From: Saccharofermentans sp.
GTDB taxonomy: Bacteria; Bacillota; Clostridia; Saccharofermentanales; Saccharofermentanaceae
Reading direction: 5' to 3'
Length of the DNA: 42,268 bases
Assembly (NCBI GenBank): GCA_024403655.1
Contig: JAKSRK010000014.1
Location: 1-42,268 of the forward strand
Below the pieces are notes generated by a model. The model ran no database searches and was not told the origin of the DNA. It was given only the letters and a program-made list of their open reading frames with translations. This document shows positions 24,534 through 31,944 of the stretch, one piece after another (position 1 is the first letter of the stretch; every line of letters begins with the position of its first letter). The position numbers and the translations under genes were made by a program.

Positions 24534-25352
24534 ATGACAGACAACGAACTTAAAACAATGGCGGCTCAGGTCCGCGAAGGTATTGTCACTGCTGTTTACA
24601 GCGCCGCTTCGGGTCACCCGGGCGGATCGCTGTCCGCAGCTGACGTCTATACATATCTCTTCTTCGAGGAGATGAACATTGATCCCAAGAACCCCAGAGA
24701 TCCCAAGCGTGACAGATTCGTTCTTTCCAAGGGACACACATCTCCCGGATACTATTCTGCACTCGCTCACAGAGGTTTCTTCCCTGTTGAGGATCTTAAG
24801 ACATTCAGAAAGCTTGGCTCATATCTTCAGGGTCACCCTTGCATGAATGAGACTCCCGGTGTAGACATGAGCTCCGGTTCACTTGGTCAGGGTCTTTCAG
24901 CTGCAACAGGTATGGCTCTTGCAGGCAAGCTTAAGGGAGAGGATTACAGAGTATATTCTCTTCTTGGTGACGGTGAGATTCAGGAAGGTCAGATCTGGGA
25001 AGCTGCAATGTTCGCAGGTGCTCACAATCTTGATAATCTTTGTGTTGTTGTTGATAACAACAATCTTCAGATTGATGGTTGTGTAGCAGATGTATGTAAC
25101 ATCTATCCTATCGACAAGAAGTTCGAAGCATTCAACTTCAACGTAATCAACATTGACGGTCATGATTTTGCACAGATCAGAGATGCTTTTGCAAAGGCTC
25201 GTGAGACAAAGGGTAAGCCTACAGCAATCATCATGAAGACCATCAAGGGTAAGGGCGTTTCTTTCATGGAAGATAACGCAGGATGGCACGGCAAGGCTCC
25301 TAATGCTGAAGAGTTTGAGAAGGCAATTGCCGAGATTAGATCTGCAATCTGA
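24534..25352 (+). CDS. Transketolase, N-terminal subunit
   Basis: A 272-residue thiamine-diphosphate-binding half of a split transketolase. It has SGHPGGS (26-32), GSLGQG (115-120), the GDG...NNN diphosphate/metal motif (145-147, 175-177) and IKGKGVSFMED near the end. With its partner it moves two-carbon units between pentose and triose/tetrose phosphates, taking xylulose 5-phosphate into central metabolism. It starts 43 bp after the isomerase with AAAGG before ATG and is followed at 19 bp by the C-terminal subunit. Confidence 0.95.
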   Translation: MTDNELKTMAAQVREGIVTAVYSAASGHPGGSLSAADVYTYLFFEEMNIDPKNPRDPKRDRFVLSKGHTSPGYYSALAHRGFFPVEDLKTFRKLGSYLQGHPCMNETPGVDMSSGSLGQGLSAATGMALAGKLKGEDYRVYSLLGDGEIQEGQIWEAAMFAGAHNLDNLCVVVDNNNLQIDGCVADVCNIYPIDKKFEAFNFNVINIDGHDFAQIRDAFAKARETKGKPTAIIMKTIKGKGVSFMEDNAGWHGKAPNAEEFEKAIAEIRSAI

Positions 25353-25371
25353 GTGGAGGAATTAGACCAAC

Positions 25372-26319
25372 ATGAGTAATGATATTGTTAAAATAGCAAC
25401 AAGAGAGAGCTACGGAAATGCTCTGGCTGAGCTCGGTGAAGAATTCAAGGATTTCCTTGTACTCGATGCTGACCTCGCAGGTGCAACAAAGACTTCCGTA
25501 TTCAAGAAGAAGTTCCCCGACAGACATATCGATTGTGGTATTGCAGAGGCTAACATGACAGGCATCGCTGCTGGTATCGCTACAACAGGCACTCCCGTGT
25601 TCATTTCATCTTTCGCTATGTTCGCTGCAGGACGTAACTTCGAGCAGGTAAGAAACTCCATCGGTTATCCTCACCTTAACGTAAAGATCGGTGCTACACA
25701 CGCCGGTGTTACAGTTGGTGAAGACGGTGCTACACACCAGTGCCTTGAGGATCTCGCTCTTATGAGAGTTATCCCCGGCATGACAGTAATCGTACCTTCC
25801 GATGATACAGAGGCTAAGGCAGCTGTACGTGCTGCTCTTCTTAAGGACGGTCCCGTTTACATGAGATTCGGACGTGCAGCAGTACCCGTTATTAACGATC
25901 CTGCTTCATATGATTTCGAGATCGGTAAGGCTGTTAAGCTTAAAGAGGGTAAGGACATTTCAATCTTCGCTTGCGGCGTATGTGTAGCTGAAGCACTTGA
26001 GGCAGCTAAGCTCCTTGAGGCTGACGGAATCAGCGCTGAAGTAATCAATGTTCATACAATCAAGCCTCTTGATGAGGAGACAATCATCGCTTCAGCTTCC
26101 AAGACAGGAAAGGTATTTACTGTTGAGGAGCATTCAGTTATCGGTGGTCTCGGAAGTGCAGTAGCAGAATGCCTCACATCCGCAGACCTTCCTAATAACA
26201 CAAAGATCACAAGAATAGGTGTGAACGATGAGTTCGGTCAGTCAGGTAAGGCTGCTGAGCTTCTTAAGTTCTATAAGCTTGACGCGCAGAGCATTTACGA
26301 GCGCATTAAGAATTCTTAA
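25372..26319 (+). CDS. Transketolase, C-terminal subunit
   Basis: A 315-residue pyrimidine-domain half of the split transketolase. It has LDADLAG (31-37), the catalytic Glu E59 in GIAEANMTG, GATHAG (108-113) and the conserved C-terminal regulatory-like domain (VINVHTIKPLDEE, VEEHSVIGGLGSA). It must assemble with the preceding subunit. GGAGG precedes the ATG. Last gene of the xylB operon, followed by a strong terminator. Confidence 0.95.
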   Translation: MSNDIVKIATRESYGNALAELGEEFKDFLVLDADLAGATKTSVFKKKFPDRHIDCGIAEANMTGIAAGIATTGTPVFISSFAMFAAGRNFEQVRNSIGYPHLNVKIGATHAGVTVGEDGATHQCLEDLALMRVIPGMTVIVPSDDTEAKAAVRAALLKDGPVYMRFGRAAVPVINDPASYDFEIGKAVKLKEGKDISIFACGVCVAEALEAAKLLEADGISAEVINVHTIKPLDEETIIASASKTGKVFTVEEHSVIGGLGSAVAECLTSADLPNNTKITRIGVNDEFGQSGKAAELLKFYKLDAQSIYERIKNS

Positions 26320-26348
26320 GACACTACCTTCCTCTTCTTATCCATAGT

Positions 26349-26385
26349 AAACCGCCGGCGCCTGTATATCAGACGTCGGCGGTTT
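26349..26385. terminator. Terminator of the xylB-transketolase operon
   Basis: 12 bp stem AAACCGCCGGCG / CGTCGGCGGTTT with one wobble pair and a 13-base loop, 30 bp after the transketolase stop. The tail is TTTGTATTTG. It may also serve the convergent YesL-like gene. Confidence 0.8.
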
Positions 26386-26419
26386 GTATTTGCTTAAAAA
26401 ATATATTTGTTAGGAATTA

Positions 26420-27064
26420 TCAGTCTTCTTCAATTTCCTGCTTGGGAATGTAGGGAAGAAAGATTCTTCTTAAGAAGAAGGAACAAATCAATGCAACCAC
26501 TGAACAGCCCATGAAGAGCATCAGGCTGAGAAGTACAACGGAACCAACATCAAAAACAATAAGAAGGCCGAATACGGCTGCGTGAAGGACGAAGATGAAT
26601 ATAGTTGTAGGAAGGTGTCCAAGAGCAAGAAGGAATGCATTCTTCACAATAACCTTCAAAGGGTCGTCACACAGTGCCATAAGAGGAAAAGCATAGCTTC
26701 CGAGACAGAATCCGAGGAAAAGGAAGAGCATGGGAGGAATCATCATCCAGAATGCTGTTCCTTCAAGTCCTGCCCATATAAGGAATACACTAGCTGACAT
26801 AATGACAGTAAGGAGAAGAAGAGGGAGCCAGAGCAGAGTGCCTCGCTTGATATTTTTAAATAAAGTCTTATAGAAATCAGACAACAAGAATACTTCTTCA
26901 CCGTCAACTATCTCGAAAGTTATCTTATATAGCGCGGGGAGTGCTGTACCGATAGTGACAATAGGAATAGATGTAATTAAAAATAAAATATTAGCTACAA
27001 TGAGATTAAATATAGCCGTCAGGAATCTCATACCCGGGCTGGTCGATTTTAATAGATCATGCAT
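26420..27064 (-). CDS. YesL-like (DUF624) membrane protein
   Basis: A 214-residue protein with about five membrane helices (residues ~15-45, 75-95, 105-130, 143-172, 175-200) and the YesL/DUF624 signature near the N terminus (FNLIVANILFLITSIPIVTIGTALPALY). Family members are regularly found beside oligosaccharide ABC importers (the yes and lpl clusters in Bacillus), but their role is unknown. It diverges from the importer operon here and may share its regulatory region. Confidence 0.85.
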   Translation of the reverse strand: MHDLLKSTSPGMRFLTAIFNLIVANILFLITSIPIVTIGTALPALYKITFEIVDGEEVFLLSDFYKTLFKNIKRGTLLWLPLLLLTVIMSASVFLIWAGLEGTAFWMMIPPMLFLFLGFCLGSYAFPLMALCDDPLKVIVKNAFLLALGHLPTTIFIFVLHAAVFGLLIVFDVGSVVLLSLMLFMGCSVVALICSFFLRRIFLPYIPKQEIEED

Positions 27065-27161
27065 AACAATTGCTTCCTGTTAATTTTGTAAGCAGATTAT
27101 ACATTAATATGACAAAAATCATCAAAAAAAAGGGGCTGAATTAGTGCAAAGTGCAAAACTT

Positions 27162-27200
27162 AGCAAGATATGTATAAAAGTGAGCAATATTGGTAAAGAA
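27162..27200 (+). promoter_or_regulatory. Candidate AraC operator, tandem repeats 21 bp apart
   Basis: Two direct copies of the motif, starting at 27162 (AGCAAGATATGTATAAAA) and 27183 (AGCAATATTGGTAAAGAA), agree at 13 of 18 positions and are exactly 21 bp apart, two helical turns. This is the usual geometry for an AraC-family dimer. They lie upstream of the ABC importer, about 120 bp before its ATG. Two TGCAAA copies (27145, 27152) sit just upstream. Confidence 0.55.
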
Positions 27201-27319
27201 ATGTTGGTAGGTTTTGGGTATGATTGCGGTGTAAATACTAATTTCCGGCCGGATTTTAGTCAAACTACACAATGCGTAAGCAGAAAAACTAACATTCCAA
27301 CAAATCAGGAGGAAAAACT

Positions 27320-28798
27320 ATGAAGAAATTTGTGGCAGGTATGCTCTGTTTCTGTATGATGGCAGCTGTTGCTACAGCTTGTTCAGACAACAACACAGGC
27401 GATAGCAATGCTACTACAGCAGCAACTCAGGGTAACGATGGCGGTAATGTTGACGAGACAACAGCTAACCCCGAGGATGAAGGTAAGACAGTTATCAACC
27501 TTTATGCTTTCACTGAGGAAGTTCCTACGATGGTTCAGTGTTACCTTGACACACATCCTGACTTCGCTGCTCAGTACACAATTAACAAGACAGTAATCCC
27601 TACAACAGACGGTCAGTATCAGCCCGCTCTTGACCAGGCTCTCCTTAACGGCGGCGCAGATGCACCTGATATGTATGTTTGTGAGGAAGCATTCATCATC
27701 AAGTACACACAGGGTGACATGTCTTCTTATGCAGCTCCTTATGCAGATCTTGGTATCGACATTGACGCTGCTATCGAAGAAGCACAGATCGCTCCTTACA
27801 CAATCGACTGCGGTACTAACCCTGACGGTGATGTAGTTGCACTTGGTTACCAGACAACTGGTGGTGCTTTCATCTATAGAAGATCAATCGCTAATGATGT
27901 ATTCGGTACAGACGATCCTGAAGCAATCGCAGAGCAGATCGGTGCTGGTTCAAACAGCTGGGACGCTTTCTGGGATACAGCTGATGAGCTCGCTTCTAAC
28001 GACATCGCAATCGTTTCATCTATCGGTGATATGTGGAACGTAGTTAAGCATCAGCCCGGTACATCTTCTTGGGTTGTAGACGATGCTCTTAACATCGATC
28101 CTAACAGAGAGTCTTTCCTTGACCTCGCTAAGACACTTATCGACAACGGCTACTGCAACGATACATCTGCTTGGCAGGATGCTTGGTTCGCAGACATGGC
28201 TGGTATCGGTGAGAAGCCCGTATTCGGTTTCTTCGGACCTGCTTGGCTCGTTAACTACACAATCGCACCTCACGCTGGTGGTACAGAAGCACCTGAGGAT
28301 GGTGACTTCACACAGGGTAACACATATGGTGACTGGGCTGTTTGTCAGTCTCCTGTAGGCTTCTTCTGGGGCGGTTCTTGGGTTCTTGGTAACACAAATT
28401 CCGATAAGAAGGAAGCTGTTGGCCAGATCATCGAGTGGATCACACTTGACTGCTCTACAACAGGTCTCCAGTATTACTGGGCTAACGGTATGATCAACAC
28501 AGATCACTACGCTGAGGATGGATTGCAGCCTGAGGGCACATACACATCTGACTCTGTAGCATCTGCAGTAGTTATGGCTATGTCTGATGGATCTTCTGAC
28601 TTCCTTGCAGGTCAGAACATGTTCGAAGTATTCACACCTGCTAACGAGTTCGCTTCTGGTGAAGGTATGACACAGTATGATGAGTCTATCAACTCAGAGT
28701 GGCAGAATCAGGTTGGTTACTACGCTCACGGTGAGAAGGATCGTGACGCAGCTATCGCTGACTTCGAGACATTCGTATCTGAGAACCTTGGTCTCTGA
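27320..28798 (+). CDS. Sugar ABC importer, substrate-binding lipoprotein
   Basis: A 492-residue extracellular binding protein of the carbohydrate (CUT1) class. A lipoprotein signal peptide is clear: MKKFVAGML start, hydrophobic core, lipobox ATAC with lipidated C21, then an acidic Thr/Asn-rich linker to about residue 58. The mature part has a typical sugar-binding layout rich in aromatic residues, for example SSWVVDD and FFWGGSW. Thr is nearly always ACA and many codons are strongly biased, a sign of high expression. AGGAGG precedes the ATG. A xylo-oligosaccharide ligand is inferred from the surrounding genes. Confidence 0.92.
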   Translation: MKKFVAGMLCFCMMAAVATACSDNNTGDSNATTAATQGNDGGNVDETTANPEDEGKTVINLYAFTEEVPTMVQCYLDTHPDFAAQYTINKTVIPTTDGQYQPALDQALLNGGADAPDMYVCEEAFIIKYTQGDMSSYAAPYADLGIDIDAAIEEAQIAPYTIDCGTNPDGDVVALGYQTTGGAFIYRRSIANDVFGTDDPEAIAEQIGAGSNSWDAFWDTADELASNDIAIVSSIGDMWNVVKHQPGTSSWVVDDALNIDPNRESFLDLAKTLIDNGYCNDTSAWQDAWFADMAGIGEKPVFGFFGPAWLVNYTIAPHAGGTEAPEDGDFTQGNTYGDWAVCQSPVGFFWGGSWVLGNTNSDKKEAVGQIIEWITLDCSTTGLQYYWANGMINTDHYAEDGLQPEGTYTSDSVASAVVMAMSDGSSDFLAGQNMFEVFTPANEFASGEGMTQYDESINSEWQNQVGYYAHGEKDRDAAIADFETFVSENLGL

Positions 28799-28863
28799 TA
28801 ACTACTATTTAAAGATTGATTATTAATGCGGCGCTTACGCGTAGTTTAATCATCTAATTACAG

Positions 28864-28902
28864 CAAGGGGCGGCCTCGGAGTTGCCGAGAGCCGCCCTCT
28901 TG
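28864..28902 (+). terminator. Stem-loop between binding protein and permeases
   Basis: A GC-rich stem GGGCGGC-CTCGG / CCGAG-A-GCCGCCC (28868-28897) flanked by CAAG / CTTG, with a weak T tail. An imperfect hairpin precedes it at about 28816-28856. It would stabilise the binding-protein mRNA end or reduce read-through into the permease genes. Confidence 0.7.
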
Positions 28903-28944
28903 TTGTCTTTAAAACAAAAACACAACTAAACGAGGCGGGTGTTT

Positions 28945-29916
28945 ATGGGCAAGAAAACAATCAGCTATGCAAAATGGGGCTACATCTTCTCAATTCCCTT
29001 CGTAGTCGCTTTTGCACTTTTTACGTTATATCCCATCATCTACACAGTCTTCATCGCGTTCACTGATCTTAAGGGTGCTAACAACACAACTCCGCACCTT
29101 CTTACCGGTGATCTCCTGAAGAATTTCAAAGATGTCATGGCGACACAGCAGTTCAAAATATCTTTCGGTAATACCTGGAAGATTTGGATGATGAACTTTA
29201 TTCCCCAGATGGGACTTGCACTTATCTTGACAGCATGGTTCACAGATAACAGAAGCAAGATCAAAGGGCAGGGACTTTTCAAAGTCGCATTCTATATGCC
29301 CAACATTATTACAGCAGCTACAGTAGCCATCATGTTCAACTCATTCTTTGGCTATCCTATAGGTCCTGTAAACGACATTTTGATGAGATTCCACATTGTG
29401 GATACAGCTCAGAATTTCTTAATTAAGAAGTCAAATGGTCAGGGTATCGTAGCTTTCATTCAGTTCTGGATGTGGTTCGGTTACACAATGATCACGTTGA
29501 TATCAGGTGTTATCGGTATTGATCCTTCAATATTCGAGGCAGCCGAGATGGATGGCGCTAACAGAATTCAGACATTCCTCTTTGTAACAATCCCTTGTAT
29601 CAGATCAATCTTGTTGTTCTCACTTGTAACTTCCCTTATCGGTGGTCTCAACATGTTCGATATTCCTTATCTGTTCCTCAAGGGCGGACCCGATAACGCT
29701 ACACTTACAACAAACGTATTCATTTACAATCAGGCATTCTCCGGCGCTTACCTTTATAACAGAGCCGCAGCAGCCAGCTTGATTATGTTGCTTATCATCG
29801 TCTTCTTCTCATCTATTCTCTTCTACGTTATGCGTGACAGAGATGCAGCTAAGGCTAAGAAGCTTCGTAAGCAGGCAATCAAACAAGCTAAACTTAAGGC
29901 TAAGGAGGTGGCTTAA
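28945..29916 (+). CDS. Sugar ABC importer permease (MalF/LacF type)
   Basis: A 323-residue inner-membrane permease with six predicted helices and the cytoplasmic EAA loop EAAEMDGANRIQTFLFVTIP, which contacts the ATPase. A basic, Lys-rich C terminus follows the last helix. ATG 28945 is chosen over an upstream GTG (28939) because the GAGG ribosome site fits it better. It pairs with the adjacent second permease. No ATPase gene is in the operon, so a shared MsmX-type ATPase elsewhere is expected. Confidence 0.93.
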   Translation: MGKKTISYAKWGYIFSIPFVVAFALFTLYPIIYTVFIAFTDLKGANNTTPHLLTGDLLKNFKDVMATQQFKISFGNTWKIWMMNFIPQMGLALILTAWFTDNRSKIKGQGLFKVAFYMPNIITAATVAIMFNSFFGYPIGPVNDILMRFHIVDTAQNFLIKKSNGQGIVAFIQFWMWFGYTMITLISGVIGIDPSIFEAAEMDGANRIQTFLFVTIPCIRSILLFSLVTSLIGGLNMFDIPYLFLKGGPDNATLTTNVFIYNQAFSGAYLYNRAAAASLIMLLIIVFFSSILFYVMRDRDAAKAKKLRKQAIKQAKLKAKEVA

Positions 29917-30801
29917 ATGGCAGAAGTTACAGCTCCTGCAAAGGTAAAAAAGCCTTCCGCAATCAATAAGAGAAAGAACCCTATATATATGGCTTTCATA
30001 TATGTTATTTGTATCTTCCTTCTTATCATCTGCTTGTTCCCGTTCTGGCTCCTTCTTGTAAACGCAACAAGATCTTCAATTGAGATTCAGACACATGCTG
30101 TTGCACTTATTCCCTCAAAGTACCTTCAGAATAATATGAACGTATTCAAGGGTAAGGACTTCAACGTACTTGTAGGTTTCAAGAACTCCTTGATAATCTC
30201 AGCAAGTGCAACAATTCTTGCAGTATATTTCTCCTCACTTACAGCATATGCTCTTACAGCTTATGAGTGGAAGTTGAGAGACGGATTCTTCGGATTTATC
30301 ATGGGTGTCATGATGATCCCCGGTCAGGTTACAGCAATCGGTTTCTATCAGATGTGCTATAAGCTTCATCTTACAAACAACCAACTTATGCTTATCCTTC
30401 CTTCAATCGCTGCTCCTATGATGGTATTCTTCATGAGACAGTATCTTCAGGCTTCACTTTCAATGGAAATCGTTGAGTCTGCAAGAGTTGACGGAGCCGG
30501 TGAGTTCTACACATTCAATATGATAGTTCTTCCTATCATGAAGCCGGCTATGGCTACACAGGCTATCTTCTCTTTCGTAGGAGCTTGGAATAACCTCTTT
30601 ACTCCTATGATCCTTCTTACAAAGAATGAGTATAAGACAATGCCTGTAATGGTTTCACTTCTTAAGGGTGATATTTACAGAACAGAGTATGGTGCTATCT
30701 ACCTTGGACTCTTCCTTACAGTATTACCTCTTATCATTATCTACCTCTTACTCGCTAGATACATCGTTGCCGGTGTTGCTCTTGGTGCCGTAAAGGGTTG
30801 A
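29917..30801 (+). CDS. Sugar ABC importer permease (MalG type)
   Basis: A 294-residue permease with six helices and the EAA-type loop ESARVDGAGEFYTFNMIVLP. The ATG directly abuts the upstream TAA, and AAGGAGG lies inside the end of the first permease gene, so the pair is translated together. It ends shortly before a strong terminator. Confidence 0.94.
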   Translation: MAEVTAPAKVKKPSAINKRKNPIYMAFIYVICIFLLIICLFPFWLLLVNATRSSIEIQTHAVALIPSKYLQNNMNVFKGKDFNVLVGFKNSLIISASATILAVYFSSLTAYALTAYEWKLRDGFFGFIMGVMMIPGQVTAIGFYQMCYKLHLTNNQLMLILPSIAAPMMVFFMRQYLQASLSMEIVESARVDGAGEFYTFNMIVLPIMKPAMATQAIFSFVGAWNNLFTPMILLTKNEYKTMPVMVSLLKGDIYRTEYGAIYLGLFLTVLPLIIIYLLLARYIVAGVALGAVKG

Positions 30802-30824
30802 TCGAAGATTACATTCGAAACAAG

Positions 30825-30854
30825 AACGCGGAAGGTTTTCCTTCCGCGTTTTTC
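30825..30854. terminator. Terminator of the ABC importer operon
   Basis: Perfect 11 bp stem AACGCGGAAGG / CCTTCCGCGTT around a TTTT loop, followed by TTTCTTTG. It lies between convergent permease and araC genes and may act on both. Confidence 0.9.
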
Positions 30855-30888
30855 TTTGTCTGAAAAAATATTAGGGATAACGATAATG

Positions 30889-31803
30889 TTAAAGTCTGGA
30901 CTGCCTCATCTGTTGTCTGTACTTTGAAGGAGTACAGTTGGCATGAGCAGAGAAAGATCTTGTGAATGTAGACTGATTGGTAAAGCCGCACATTCTTCCA
31001 ACTTCGGTAATCGAAAGGCTGTCATCTTCAAGAAGCGTCTTCGCAGCTATGATTCTTCTGTGGCACAGATAGTCATAAAAGGAAGAGTTGGTGAATTCTT
31101 TGAAGAGTCTTGCGAAGTGGAACTTGGAGAAGCCGACGAAGGTAGCAGCATATTCAAGGCTTATATTATCCATGTAGTGGGTGTTGATATAAGCGATAAG
31201 GCTTCTGAACTTATAGAAGTTCTTGTGCTGCTTGTCGTTAGTGAAGTTGACCAGCTTAAGGGAAGACTCATCCTGTGCAAGAATCGCAAATACTTCAGTG
31301 AGACGTGAGAATATGGACATCTCGTATACCTTGCCCATGTAGTTAAAGTAGATTTCCACTATCTCAAGGAAAAGGTTATATATCTTCTTATAAGTATCAG
31401 GATGCGTAATAGAGTTAATAAGCTGCGGTTCCTTAAGGAATTCTGCTAAGTCATCGTAGTCGTACATTCTTTTAAGGAAGTCCATTTCGAAGAGAAATAC
31501 GAATCTCTTTCCTTCGGAGTCGCACTCTACTTCGTGCGGAATACTCGGCGGTATTATTAGAATATCTCCGCAGTTCAGATGGAATCTTCTTCCGTCAGCA
31601 ATATACTTATAGCCATTCTCCACAGGAATAACTACTTCAGCGGCAGTGTGGCTGTGCTTGGCATAAGATTCTACCTGGAAGTTGTACCAGATTCTGATAT
31701 TACAGTTAGGTGCGAAGATTATGTCCTCAACCTCATCGATAATGGTTCTTTTTACAAAGTCTCGTATAGGTTGGTTATAACTTCTGTCGGGATCGAATTC
31801 CAT
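30889..31803 (-). CDS. AraC-family regulator of the xylan locus
   Basis: A 304-residue regulator. The N-terminal ~150 residues are a cupin-type sensor (HSHTAAEVVIPVENGYKYIADGRR, ILIIPPSIPHEVEC). The C-terminal ~100 residues contain two helix-turn-helix motifs, ISLEYAATFVGFSKFHFARLF and LSITEVGRMCGFTNQSTFTRSF. AAGGGG precedes the ATG. It lies between the importer and the divergent GH3 operon, so it is the obvious local activator. The tandem AGCAATAT sites upstream of both units have the spacing expected for this class. The ligand is probably a pentose or xylo-oligosaccharide. Confidence 0.92.
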   Translation of the reverse strand: MEFDPDRSYNQPIRDFVKRTIIDEVEDIIFAPNCNIRIWYNFQVESYAKHSHTAAEVVIPVENGYKYIADGRRFHLNCGDILIIPPSIPHEVECDSEGKRFVFLFEMDFLKRMYDYDDLAEFLKEPQLINSITHPDTYKKIYNLFLEIVEIYFNYMGKVYEMSIFSRLTEVFAILAQDESSLKLVNFTNDKQHKNFYKFRSLIAYINTHYMDNISLEYAATFVGFSKFHFARLFKEFTNSSFYDYLCHRRIIAAKTLLEDDSLSITEVGRMCGFTNQSTFTRSFSAHANCTPSKYRQQMRQSRL

Positions 31804-31823
31804 AATTAAGCCCCTTATTTGAG

Positions 31824-31838
31824 AATAATTGAATTATT
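31824..31838. promoter_or_regulatory. Short palindrome in the araC leader
   Basis: AATAATT-G-AATTATT is a perfect 7-1-7 palindrome 21 bp upstream of the araC start. It could be an autoregulatory site, but in an AT-rich spacer it may be chance. Confidence 0.3.
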
Positions 31839-31847
31839 ACCGAATAC

Positions 31848-31886
31848 AGCAATATATGTCAACAACAGAGCAATAATTGTTAATCA
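31848..31886 (+). promoter_or_regulatory. Candidate AraC operator at the GH3 promoter, tandem repeats
   Basis: Copies start at 31848 (AGCAATATATGTCAACAA) and 31869 (AGCAATAATTGTTAATCA), agree at 13 of 18 positions and are exactly 21 bp apart. The second ends 25 bp before a TATAAA -10 candidate (31912-31917) that has only a poor -35 (CATTCC), as expected for an activator-dependent promoter. Confidence 0.55.
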
Positions 31887-31944
31887 CTCATTCCGCTATT
31901 TTTTGTAAAATTATAAAGATAATTCAATAAGCGAGGTCTTGTGT

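Noticed and set aside
27201..27319. A -35/-10 promoter for the ABC importer
   Set aside because: TTGGTA, TTGGGT, TATGAT and TAAATA occur, but no pair has acceptable spacing, so no promoter was placed.
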